Under the pieces are notes generated by a model. That model searched no databases and was not told where the DNA came from. It was given only the letters and a program-made list of their open reading frames with translations. DNA of 17,432 bases from a bacterium (GTDB lineage: Bacteria > Planctomycetota > J058 > JAJDCP01): assembly GCA_030428695.1 (NCBI GenBank), contig JAUIEM010000205.1:1-17432 (forward strand), in the 5' to 3' direction. The position numbers and the translations under genes were made by a program. Below, piece by piece: positions 1 through 8,622 of this stretch (within the stretch, counting starts at the first letter, position 1; every line of letters begins with the position of its first letter).

Positions 1-167
1 GGGTCGTCGATCCGACCGGACCCGAGACCGGCTCCGAGCGGGTCGCCCGCGGTGGAAGCTGGGGGATGACCGCCAAGCTGTGCACCTCGAGCGTCCGCGA
101 CAAGAGCAGCCCGACCGTCCACGGCAACGACCTCGGCTTCCGGGTCGTGCGGACGGTCACCGGCTGA
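1..167 (+). CDS. C-terminal fragment of an FGE-sulfatase (SUMF1/EgtB-type) domain protein
   Basis: Only the last ~54 codons are inside the window, read from base 3 to the TGA at 165-167. The fragment contains RVARGGSWG, then a stretch with SSVRDKSSP, and ends LGFRVVRTVTG. This is the usual end of the formylglycine-generating-enzyme/sulfatase-modifying-factor fold: an RGGSW motif, an Arg-containing helix, then GFRVVR as the final strand. In known families the domain either oxidises a sulfatase cysteine or serves as a general binding module; the fragment does not show which. Upstream residues, including any active-site cysteines, are missing. The stop is followed after 24 bases by the next gene, whose ribosome site (GGGAGGGA) lies in the gap, so the two are probably co-transcribed. 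Confidence 0.8.
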   Translation, partial: VVDPTGPETGSERVARGGSWGMTAKLCTSSVRDKSSPTVHGNDLGFRVVRTVTG

Positions 168-191
168 CCGCTGTCCGCGGGGAGGGAAGCG

Positions 192-827
192 ATGCGCCTG
201 CTGCTCGCGATCGTCGCGCTCGCCAGCCTGTGCGGCTGCGGAGACACGGGTCCCGGGCTGAGCTGGGAGGACAGCGGCGCGGTCGCGACCGACACCCCCG
301 ACACCTCCCCTGAAGGGCTGAGCGCCGAGGAGCGCGTTCGCCGCCAGGCCCTCCTCGACGCCTCCCTTCCGGCGCTCGAGGCCCTCGCCGCCGACGCGAT
401 CCTGGTCAAGGCGGTGCGCGCGGCGAACGCGGACAGCGAGCGCTCCGAGGCCGAGATCCTCGAGCTCGACCGCCAGTGGCGCGCGACCTCTGGCACCGAC
501 GACCCGTTGATCGAGCGCTACCTGCAGAACCCCTGCGCCGACTTCCTCCGCGCCCGCCGCGAGGAACGCTCCGACTGGGCCGAGCTGTTCGTGATGGACG
601 ACCAGGGCTGCCTGGTCGCGACCTCGGACAAGACCTCGGACTTCTGGCAGGGCGACGAGGCGAAGTGGCAGGAGTCCTTCCACGGCGGCGACGGCCGCAT
701 CCACTACGGACGTTTCGAGCTCGACGACAGCACCCGCAGCTACGTGCTGCAGATCTCCGTGCCCGTGCGCGACGCCGCGGGGGCGACCATCGGCGTGCTG
801 ACCGCGTCGGTCCGCGTCGGCTCCTGA
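192..827 (+). CDS. Cache-type sensor lipoprotein
   Basis: This 211-residue protein starts with a lipoprotein signal peptide. Residues 1-15 are hydrophobic and end L-C-G before Cys16, the predicted lipidated residue. A flexible acidic stretch (about 20-45) and a helical region (45-125) follow. Residues 130-209 read like the distal half of a single Cache/PDC sensor domain: ELFVMDDQGCLVATSDKTSD, then FWQGDEAKWQ, and a final strand SYVLQISVPVRD plus GVLTASV. Cache domains bind small extracytoplasmic ligands. An upstream GGAGG supports this start. The stop is one base from the GTG of the histidine kinase, so the two are probably translationally coupled. I infer that the lipoprotein is an accessory periplasmic ligand sensor for that kinase. 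It has no output domain of its own. Confidence 0.8.
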   Translation: MRLLLAIVALASLCGCGDTGPGLSWEDSGAVATDTPDTSPEGLSAEERVRRQALLDASLPALEALAADAILVKAVRAANADSERSEAEILELDRQWRATSGTDDPLIERYLQNPCADFLRARREERSDWAELFVMDDQGCLVATSDKTSDFWQGDEAKWQESFHGGDGRIHYGRFELDDSTRSYVLQISVPVRDAAGATIGVLTASVRVGS

Positions 828-828
828 C

Positions 829-2658
829 GTGGCGCGCCCGGCTTCCGCCAGCCTGCGCTGGCGTTTCGTCGCGGTGCTCCTGCTCGCGACCCTGCTGCCG
901 ACCGGGATCCTCGCCGGCGTACACGCTCTCCTCGGCCAGGCGAGCCTCGAGGAGCTCGGCGTCGAGAAGGCGGTCCATCTGCTCGACGCGCACGCCCTGG
1001 TCCTCGACCGCGAGCTCGCCCGCGCCACCGGCGCGATCGAGACCCTCGCCCACAGCCAGGAGGTGCTGCACAGCCTGCAGCTGCACTTCGAGGCGGACTT
1101 CGTGCCCGCCAGCGCCCTCGACCAGCTGCGCGCGATCCGGGACGGCGACCGGCTGTGCGCCGACATCCGGCTGCTCGATCCCGCCGGACAGCCGATCGCG
1201 GCGACGTCCTCGCACGCCGCGAACCGAGCGCTCGCGCCGGTGCTCGACGCAGCGGGCGCGGTGTGCTTCAGCCCCTTCTATTTCGTCGCTGGCGAGGTGC
1301 GGGCGGCCGGCGTGATCGGGATCACCAGCTCGCAGGACGACGCGCTGCTCGGCTGGCTGGTCTACGAGCTCGACGCCCGCGCTCTGTTCGAGAGCTTGCG
1401 CCAGGTCGACTTCCCGAGCTACCCCCAGGCCTTCCTGTTCGTCGTCGACGAGGCGAACCGCCTGCTCTCCCACCCCAGCCACGCCTTGCGCCTCGCGCCG
1501 AGCCAGCGCTCGGACCTGCCGCCGTCCCTGTTCGCCGGTGCCCGCGCCGAGGGGACATTGCCCTGGCACGAGCAGACCATCCGCGAGGTCGACTGCGTGC
1601 TCAGCCTGCGCCACCTGCCGGGACGCGACTGGGTGATCGGCCTGGTCATCCCACAGGCCGCGTTCTACCGCCCGGTCGCCGCGCACCTGCGCACGACCCT
1701 CTGGATCGGGCTCGCCTGTCTGCTGGTCGGCTGTGCCCTGGCCTGGTGGTTCTCGGCCCGGATCACCCGCCCGCTGATCGAGCTGACGACGTCGGTCGAG
1801 GACCTCCGCGCCGGGCGCACCGTGCACGTGGGCGCCTACGGAGACGACGAGATCGGGCGCCTCGCCGAGGCCTTCGCGAGCCTGTCCGAGGCGCTGCGCA
1901 AGCGCACCGCCGACCTGGTGAGGAAGAACCGCGAGCTCGAGGACCTCGCCTCGATCGCGGCGCACGACCTGTCCGAGCCGCTGCGCAAGGTGATGCTCTT
2001 CTCCGACCGCCTCGACACCACCGTCGCCGACCGTCTCGACCCGCGGGAAAAGCGCTTCATGGACCGCATGCACAAAGCGGTCGCGGTGATGTCCGACCGC
2101 ATCGAGGCCCTGCTCGAGCTCTCCCGCGTCGCGACGCAGACCCGTCGCTTCGCGCCGGTGCCGCTGCGCGAGGTTGTCGACGCCGCTCTCGCGCGGCTCG
2201 CCGGGGAGATCGAGGCGACCGGCGCCGAGGTCGACATCGGCGCGCTGCCGACGGTCCACGGCGACTTCGCCCAGCTGCGCCAGCTGTTCGGGAACCTCCT
2301 CGACAACGCGCTGAAGTTCCGGCGCGCCGAGGTCCCGCCCCGGATCGAGGTGCGGGCTCGGGCCCAGCGCGACGATCCGCGCTCAACCAACGGGGTGTCC
2401 TGGGAGGTCGAGGTCGACGACAACGGCATCGGCATCGAGCCCCGCCACGCCGAGCGCGTGTTCAAGCCCTTCGCCCGCCTGCACGGCGCGAAGGCGTACA
2501 GCGGCGTCGGCATCGGGCTGACGATCAGCAAGAAGATCGCCGGCCGCCACGGTGGCGAGCTCCGGGTCGAGTCGCGGGAAGCCGGGACGCGGCTGGTCTG
2601 CGAGCTGCCGGAGCTGCCGTTCGCCGAGCTCGAGGAGGCGGAGGACGCCGGAGGCTGA
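829..2658 (+). CDS. Membrane sensor histidine kinase (dCache-like, HAMP, HisKA, HATPase)
   Basis: This 609-residue protein starts at a GTG directly after the lipoprotein stop. Transmembrane helix 1 lies at about 11-31. An extracytoplasmic region of ~250 residues follows, long enough for a double Cache domain and containing LLDPAGQPIAA and FLFVVDEANRLLSHP. Transmembrane helix 2 is at about 287-310, with a HAMP linker around RITRPLIEL. The dimerisation helix carries the phospho-acceptor His379 in AAHDLSEPLRKV, a variant typical of phytochrome-like kinases. The ATP-binding domain has an N box (FGNLLDNALKF, Asn489/Asn493), a G1 box (DDNGIGI, 530-536) and a G2 box (GVGIGL, 559-564). All key residues are present, so it should be active. 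There is no receiver domain and no response regulator in the window, so its partner is unknown. Confidence 0.93.
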   Translation: MARPASASLRWRFVAVLLLATLLPTGILAGVHALLGQASLEELGVEKAVHLLDAHALVLDRELARATGAIETLAHSQEVLHSLQLHFEADFVPASALDQLRAIRDGDRLCADIRLLDPAGQPIAATSSHAANRALAPVLDAAGAVCFSPFYFVAGEVRAAGVIGITSSQDDALLGWLVYELDARALFESLRQVDFPSYPQAFLFVVDEANRLLSHPSHALRLAPSQRSDLPPSLFAGARAEGTLPWHEQTIREVDCVLSLRHLPGRDWVIGLVIPQAAFYRPVAAHLRTTLWIGLACLLVGCALAWWFSARITRPLIELTTSVEDLRAGRTVHVGAYGDDEIGRLAEAFASLSEALRKRTADLVRKNRELEDLASIAAHDLSEPLRKVMLFSDRLDTTVADRLDPREKRFMDRMHKAVAVMSDRIEALLELSRVATQTRRFAPVPLREVVDAALARLAGEIEATGAEVDIGALPTVHGDFAQLRQLFGNLLDNALKFRRAEVPPRIEVRARAQRDDPRSTNGVSWEVEVDDNGIGIEPRHAERVFKPFARLHGAKAYSGVGIGLTISKKIAGRHGGELRVESREAGTRLVCELPELPFAELEEAEDAGG

Positions 2659-2689
2659 GGTTGTGGCGGGCCGTACAGGGTTCCGCGGA

Positions 2690-3035
2690 CGGAATCCAGG
2701 GGAAGAGGAGGACAAGAAGAAGAAGGAGACTTAGGAGAAGAAAGGAAAAAAGAAGACGTTGAGAAGCCAAAGAACGCAGAAAGCAAGAAAATCAGAGAAG
2801 GAGAAGAGTAAACAATAAGCTATGGGAAAGGCGGGAAGCGGGAACTTCCATGAAATAGAACCCGAAAGCGAGAAGACAGATCGAAGTGCACCCACCGAAA
2901 GCACCGCCACCGGACGGCCGAGCAAGCGACAGCGGGGAAAGTACGGACGCAACCGACTAGCGCTCAGCGAAATCCAGCCGAAGACGAGCTCTGGATCCCT
3001 CTTGGGATCACCGTTCCAAAACACATATCCCAACT
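2690..3035. other. Purine-rich, low-GC intergenic island
   Basis: This stretch after the kinase gene differs sharply from everything around it. In bases 2701-2820 I counted 49 G/C out of 120 (41%) and 102 purines out of 120, in repeated AAG/GAG/GAA-type runs on the plus strand. GC rises again only near 3035-3040. No convincing gene is seen: open frames here have no domain signature and no GC-rich third position. A small perfect hairpin (GATCCC, loop TCTT, GGGATC) lies at 2994-3009 but is not followed by a T run. The island could be foreign DNA, a decayed element or an assembly join. Confidence 0.7.
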
Positions 3036-3036
3036 G

Positions 3037-3323
3037 ATCGTTGGCGATCCCCCCGCCCTCGCCGGCGGGCATGCGGTCTCGATCCCGACGGTCGGCCGCA
3101 CCCGGCTCGTCGCCCAGCGTCCCCTGATCGTGCATCTGCAGGACCGCGTCGCGGCGCTGTGCTCGAGGACGCCGACGCGCTCGCGCTCGTGCGTGCGCGC
3201 TACGTGGACGACGAGGCCCGGCTGCTGGACATCAGCGCGCTGCGGCCGGGGATCTACCGCCTGGTCTCCTCCATCGACGACCACGACCGCGCCCTGACCC
3301 TGGAGATCGTCGGCGCGGAGTAG
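3037..3323 (+). pseudogene. Frameshifted 3' remnant of a gene of unknown function
   Basis: Two successive plus-strand frames show the codon usage of real genes here. The first, about 3037-3155, reads GHAVSIPTVGRTRLVAQRPL and then IVHLQDRVAA. The second, about 3159-3323, reads VLEDADALALVRARYVDDE, then LLDISALRPGIYRLVSS, ending LTLEIVGAE at a TAG. In each, the third codon position is almost always G or C. The switch needs a one- or two-base indel near 3150-3162. No start codon or 5' part exists: the reading runs into the low-GC island. The end (DISALRPGIYRL followed by a final strand) loosely resembles C-terminal beta domains of secreted proteins, but I do not recognise the family. A sequencing indel could account for the frameshift, but not for the missing 5' half. 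Confidence 0.55.
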
Positions 3324-3370
3324 TCGCGCAGCCTCAGGCTCCTCCCCCGCTCGCCGACCCGCCCCAGCAG

Positions 3371-3399
3371 TAGCCACGCGCGGTCTACTGTGGTAGGCT
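3371..3399 (+). promoter_or_regulatory. Possible sigma-70-type promoter of the NCS1 permease gene
   Basis: TAGCCA at 3371-3376 (four matches to TTGACA) and TAGGCT at 3394-3399 are 17 bases apart. The same -10-like hexamer, TAGGCT, appears in the proposed promoter at 12235-12264. Transcription would begin near 3406, inside the dyad that follows. Both boxes are weak, so this is tentative. Confidence 0.35.
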
Positions 3400-3422
3400 C
3401 TGGCCTTTTCGACGGCCAGAGC
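3397..3422 (+). promoter_or_regulatory. Perfect 9-bp dyad between promoter and ribosome site of the permease gene
   Basis: GCTCTGGCC at 3397-3405 is exactly mirrored by GGCCAGAGC at 3414-3422, with an 8-base loop TTTTCGAC. The Shine-Dalgarno core AGGA (3423-3426) begins on the next base and the ATG is at 3433. If the proposed promoter is right, the dyad spans the -10 and start site and would be a repressor operator. If transcription starts further upstream, it would be an RNA hairpin abutting the ribosome site. Confidence 0.55.
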
Positions 3423-3432
3423 AGGATCAACC

Positions 3433-5250
3433 ATGACCGATGCCCAGGGGGAGTTCCACGAGCTGGAACAGGACGTCTCGTCATCCCCGTACTTCAACGA
3501 AGACCTCGCCCCGACCTCCCGCAAGGCCCGCACCTGGAGCCTGTGGAACATCGCCGCCCTGTGGATCGGCATGAGCGTGTGCGTCCCGACCTATATGCTC
3601 GCCGCGAGCCTGATCGCCGGGGGCATGACCTGGTGGCAGGCGGTCGGCACCGTACTGCTCGGCAACCTGGTCGTGCTGGTGCCGATGATCGCCAACGCCC
3701 ACGCCGGGACGAAGTTCGGTATCCCCTTCCCGGTCTTCCTGCGCGCCTCCTTCGGCATTCGCGGCTCGAACGTCCCCGCCCTGATGCGCGCGCTGGTCGC
3801 CTGCGGCTGGTTTGGCATCCAGACGTACATCGGCGGCGCGGCCCTGTACGCCCTCGCCTCGGTGATGATGCCCGGCCTGGCGGAGGGCGAGGTGCTCGGC
3901 TGGCTCGGGCTCAACCCCGGCCAGCTGGTCTGCTTCCTCCTGTTCTGGGCGATCAACATCGGGGTGATCATCGCCGGCATCGAGTCGATCAAGTTCCTCG
4001 AGACCTGGTCGGCCCCGATCCTGCTGCTGATCGGCGCCGCCCTGCTCGGCTGGGGCATCATGGCCGGCGGCGGCCTCGGCACCGTGCTCGACCGCTCCGA
4101 GGCCTTCTCCCAGCCGCCCCTTGTCGTCAACGACGGCAGCGGAGCGACCGGCGACACGGTCTCGATCGCCCTCTTCCCCCTCGCCGACGGCGACACGGTC
4201 CGGGCCGTCGCGATGCGCGTCCAGGTCGTCGCCGCCGACGACACCACCGCCCTCGCCAGCACCCCCCTCGAGCCCTTCGCGGCCCAGCTGCAACGACCGG
4301 TGCCGGCCGGCCTGGACAGCGGCGCGGCGGTGACCGTGCGCGCCCAGCTCTACGGCAGCGCCGACGGCGAGACCCCGTCGAGCGTGCTCGAGGGCTCGGT
4401 CGTCTACGGCGGCGCTGCCGTCACCGGCGGCGGCCAGCCCTTCTGGAAGCTGTTCCTGTTGTCGCTGACGGCGATGGTCGGCTTCTGGGCGACCCTGAGC
4501 CTGAACATCCCGGACTTCACGCGCTACGCCCGCTCCCAGAAGGACCAGATGCTCGGCCAGCTGCTCGGCCTGCCGAGCACGATGACCCTGTTCGCCTTCA
4601 TCGGCGTCGCGGTCACCTGCGCCGCGGTGGTCGTGTTCAAGGACATCATCGTCGTCTCCGACGCCCCCTGGGACCCCGTCCAGCTGCTGTCGCGCTTCGA
4701 GCACCCGGTCGTCGTCATCGTCAGCATGCTCGGCCTCGCGATCGCGACCCTGTCGACCAACATCGCGGCGAACGTGGTCTCCCCCGCCAACGACTTCTCG
4801 AACCTCGCGCCGAAGCTGATCAGCTTCAAGACCGGCGGTCTTTTGACCGGCCTGATCGGCATCCTGATCATGCCGTGGAAGCTGCTCGCGACCGCCGGCG
4901 GCTACATCTTCGTCTGGCTGATCGGCTACGGCACCCTGCTCGGCCCCATCGGCGGGATCCTGATCGCCGACTACTACGTCGTGCGCCGCCGCTGGCTGCA
5001 CCTGCCCGACCTGTACCTCGCCGACGGGCGCTACTTCTACACCGGCGGCTTCGGGCTGCGCACCCTCGCCGTGCTGTTCATCAGCATCCTCGTCAACCTC
5101 CCGGGCTTCCTGGTCGCGATCGGAGTGCTCGAGGCGGGGACGGTGCCGTGGATCCTGCAGGAGATGTACTCCTACGGCTTCTTCGTCGGCTTCGCGATCG
5201 CGTTCGGGCTGTACGTGGCGGTGGCGAAGCGGCCGGAGCAGGTGAGCTGA
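3433..5250 (+). CDS. NCS1-family nucleobase/allantoin/hydantoin-type permease with inserted domain
   Basis: This 605-residue transporter starts at an ATG preceded by AGGA. The N-terminus (SSPYFNEDLAPTSRKARTWS, then NIAALWIGM) is characteristic of NCS1 sodium- or proton-coupled nucleobase transporters. Residues matching the Mhp1 substrate site are present: Trp126 and Gln130 in GWFGIQ (TM3), Trp352 in GFWATL (TM6), and Asn443/Asn447 in LSTNIAANVV (TM8). Ser441 and Thr442 match the sodium-site residues. The remaining helices reach about residue 600. The unusual part is residues ~222-336, between TM5 and TM6, where the family normally has a short loop. This extra region is beta-rich (VRAVAMRVQVVAADD, AAVTVRAQLYGSADG) and should lie outside the membrane. 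The substrate cannot be decided from sequence, and no catabolic genes adjoin it. Confidence 0.92.
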   Translation: MTDAQGEFHELEQDVSSSPYFNEDLAPTSRKARTWSLWNIAALWIGMSVCVPTYMLAASLIAGGMTWWQAVGTVLLGNLVVLVPMIANAHAGTKFGIPFPVFLRASFGIRGSNVPALMRALVACGWFGIQTYIGGAALYALASVMMPGLAEGEVLGWLGLNPGQLVCFLLFWAINIGVIIAGIESIKFLETWSAPILLLIGAALLGWGIMAGGGLGTVLDRSEAFSQPPLVVNDGSGATGDTVSIALFPLADGDTVRAVAMRVQVVAADDTTALASTPLEPFAAQLQRPVPAGLDSGAAVTVRAQLYGSADGETPSSVLEGSVVYGGAAVTGGGQPFWKLFLLSLTAMVGFWATLSLNIPDFTRYARSQKDQMLGQLLGLPSTMTLFAFIGVAVTCAAVVVFKDIIVVSDAPWDPVQLLSRFEHPVVVIVSMLGLAIATLSTNIAANVVSPANDFSNLAPKLISFKTGGLLTGLIGILIMPWKLLATAGGYIFVWLIGYGTLLGPIGGILIADYYVVRRRWLHLPDLYLADGRYFYTGGFGLRTLAVLFISILVNLPGFLVAIGVLEAGTVPWILQEMYSYGFFVGFAIAFGLYVAVAKRPEQVS

Positions 5251-5277
5251 GCAGGGCGCCCCGGAAACACCAAGATA

Positions 5278-5467
5278 TCAACGCAGAGGCCCAGAGAGGC
5301 GGAGGCGCAGAGAAGTAGGAGTGTCAGGTCGAAGGCGAGCGGCCAGGCTGACGTCGGCGATCCGTCAACTTCGGGCAGCGGTCAAGGCTGAATCTACCGA
5401 GTCCTGAACGGCCTGTGATCAACACCTCGCCGCTCTGCGACTCCGCGCCTCTGCGCCTCTGCGTTGA
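5278..5467. repeat. MITE-like element with imperfect inverted GCAGAG repeats
   Basis: The left arm (5278-5314) contains TCAACGCAGAGGC and then GGAGGCGCAGAG. The right arm (5433-5467) is its imperfect reverse complement, CTCTGCG...CCTCTGCGTTGA. Similarity continues outward weakly (CACCAAGA against CACAAAGGA read from the other strand), so the element may span about 5267-5478. About 118 bases of unrecognised sequence separate the arms. Short GCAGAG-type inverted repeats of this style are widespread non-coding repeats in many bacteria. It fills the gap between two convergent genes (ends at 5250 and 5514), where its paired arms could also act as a two-way transcription barrier. It encodes no protein. 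Confidence 0.7.
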
Positions 5468-5513
5468 GCTCCTTTGTGAACGAGTAGCTCCGCGACCACC
5501 GTCACCTCGCCCG

Positions 5514-5975
5514 CTACAAGCTCAAACTCCAGCACTGGCTGTACCCGTCGTCCCGGTACGGCCCGAAGGGCGCGCAACGCCGGAACCCGTACGTCCGATA
5601 GAGCGCCCGCGCCGGCTCGAAGGCCCCGGCGGTGCCGGTCTCCAGGCTCAGGGTCGTCAATCCTCGCGCGCCGGCGGCGGCGATGATCGTCTCGAGCACC
5701 AGCCGCCCGACCCCGCGCCGGCGGTAGGCACTGGCGGTGCGCATCGACTTGACCTCGCCGAGCGCCGGGCTGTGCTGGCGCAGGGCGCCGCAGCCGGCGA
5801 GCGTGGCGCCGTCCCAGACGGTCCAGACCGTGACGTCCGGCGCGCGCAGGTGCTCGAGGTCGAGGGCGTGGACGTGCGCGGCCGGGCTGTGGACGTGCAT
5901 GTCGGCGAGGTGCTCGTCGAGCAGCGCCGCGATCTCCGGCCCGGAGAGGTCGTCAACCCGCACGGAGAAGCTCAT
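5514..5975 (-). CDS. GNAT-family N-acetyltransferase (YsnE-like)
   Basis: This 153-residue protein covers one complete GNAT domain. The acetyl-CoA pyrophosphate loop is RRRGVGRLV (85-93), preceded by the strand GEVKSMRT (73-80). The later part LSLETGTAGAF (109-119), ARALYRTYGF (122-131) and a CAPFGPYRDDGYS end are typical of the YsnE-type branch, whose substrates are poorly known small molecules or amino groups. It starts seven bases after the kinase stop and is the last gene of the minus-strand operon. It is probably co-transcribed, but a functional link to the kinase, FHA protein or ATPase is unproven. Confidence 0.88.
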   Translation of the reverse strand: MSFSVRVDDLSGPEIAALLDEHLADMHVHSPAAHVHALDLEHLRAPDVTVWTVWDGATLAGCGALRQHSPALGEVKSMRTASAYRRRGVGRLVLETIIAAAGARGLTTLSLETGTAGAFEPARALYRTYGFRRCAPFGPYRDDGYSQCWSLSL

Positions 5976-5982
5976 CCCGGGC

Positions 5983-7023
5983 TCATTCCAGGCAGGTCTC
6001 CAGCGCCTCGGCGAAGGCGAGGGCGGTCGGGAAGCGGGCGTCGCGCTCGCGGCGCAGGGCGCGCAGGACGATCTCCTCGAGGGCGGGCTTGACCGCCATG
6101 TTGAAGCGGGTCGGCGGGACCGGGTCGTCGCGCTCGATGTTCTTCAGCACCTTCTGCATCGGCTTGGTGCCGAAGGGCAGCCGCCCGGTCAGCGCGCGGT
6201 ACAGCGTCACCCCGAGGGAGAACTGGTCGCTGCGGCCGTCGAGATCGGCGACCATGCGCATCTGCTCGGAGGACGCGTAGCCGCGCGTGCCGACGAAGCC
6301 GCGGGTGATCGGCGTCGCCCCTTCCTCCCGGGCCAGCCCGAAGTCGAGCAGGATCGGCCGGGCGCCGCGCTCGATCATGATGTTCGCGGTCTTGACGTCG
6401 CGGTGCAGCACCCCGGCGCTGTGCGCGCAGTGCAGGGCGCGGGCGATCTGCGCGGTCCAGGCGATCAGCTGGGTGATCGGGGGGCGGCTGGACTGCAGCA
6501 CATCGCGCAGGCTCTCGCCGTCGATCAGCTCCATCGCGAAGAACATCACCCCGTTCGCCTCGCCGAAGGCGTGGATGGTGACGATGTTCGGATGCCGCAG
6601 GCGGGCGATGCTGCGCGCCTCGCGCTGCAGCCGCACCACCGCCTCCTTGTCGAGCTGGTAGGCGGGGCGGATCACCTTGAGCGCGACCAGCCGCCCGAGG
6701 CTCGTCTGCTCGGCGAGGAACACGACGCCCATGCCGCCCTTGCCGAGCTGGCGCAGCACCCGGAAGTCGCCGAGGCGCTCGTCGGGCAGCCAGTCGACCT
6801 CCTCGGCGAGCGCGAGCCGGTGGGCCTCGGCCATGCGCCGGATCGAGCGCAGCTGCTCGGCGAGGTCGGGGTCGAGGACGCCGCGCTTGAGCAGGAAGGC
6901 TGCCGGCTCCTCGACATCGCCGGCCATCGCCGCGTCGAGGTAGGCGTCGTACATGCGGCTGTGGGTTCCTGGCTCGAGCATCGTCCTGGCGCCGCCCGGG
7001 CGAGCGGTCGGTGGCCCCTCCAT
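5983..7023 (-). CDS. Hanks-type Ser/Thr protein kinase, cytoplasmic, no membrane segment
   Basis: This protein has 346 residues. Residues 1-84 form a helical N-terminal extension; the kinase domain runs from ~85 to the end. The glycine loop is GKGGMGVVF (94-102), the ATP lysine is Lys116 in VALKVI, and the C-helix glutamate is probably Glu135. The catalytic loop is HRDVKTAN (His207, Asp209, Asn214) and the metal motif is DFGLA from Asp227. The usual APE-type motif reads YASSEQ, so Pro is replaced by Ser. Catalytic residues are intact. Unlike many bacterial kinases it has no transmembrane helix or extracellular sensor and ends right after the kinase fold, so its input is unclear. It begins 15 bases after the FHA gene stop, so that FHA protein is a likely phospho-target or reader. 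The start is uncertain: Met15 is an alternative, and neither has a good ribosome site. Confidence 0.92.
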   Translation of the reverse strand: MEGPPTARPGGARTMLEPGTHSRMYDAYLDAAMAGDVEEPAAFLLKRGVLDPDLAEQLRSIRRMAEAHRLALAEEVDWLPDERLGDFRVLRQLGKGGMGVVFLAEQTSLGRLVALKVIRPAYQLDKEAVVRLQREARSIARLRHPNIVTIHAFGEANGVMFFAMELIDGESLRDVLQSSRPPITQLIAWTAQIARALHCAHSAGVLHRDVKTANIMIERGARPILLDFGLAREEGATPITRGFVGTRGYASSEQMRMVADLDGRSDQFSLGVTLYRALTGRLPFGTKPMQKVLKNIERDDPVPPTRFNMAVKPALEEIVLRALRRERDARFPTALAFAEALETCLE

Positions 7024-7038
7024 CGCGGGAGGGCGGCC

Positions 7039-8619
<1,581 letters not shown>

Positions 8620-8622
8620 GGC

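Noticed and set aside
406..2259. Long open frame on the minus strand opposite the lipoprotein and kinase genes
   Set aside because: It is Arg-, Gly- and Glu-rich with no domain signal, and it lies opposite two genes with clear motifs. Such shadows are expected in very GC-rich coding DNA.
2994..3009. Six-base-pair hairpin as a terminator of the kinase operon
   Set aside because: The stem is short, no T run follows, and it lies more than 330 bases after the kinase stop.
2731..3135. Minus-strand open frame of 134 codons across the low-GC island
   Set aside because: Its Phe- and Leu-rich end is just the complement of the purine tract, it has no recognisable domain, and the remnant on the other strand has better codon signature.
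5278..5467. CRISPR-like repeats
   Set aside because: There are only two arms, in inverted rather than direct orientation, with no regular spacers and no cas genes.
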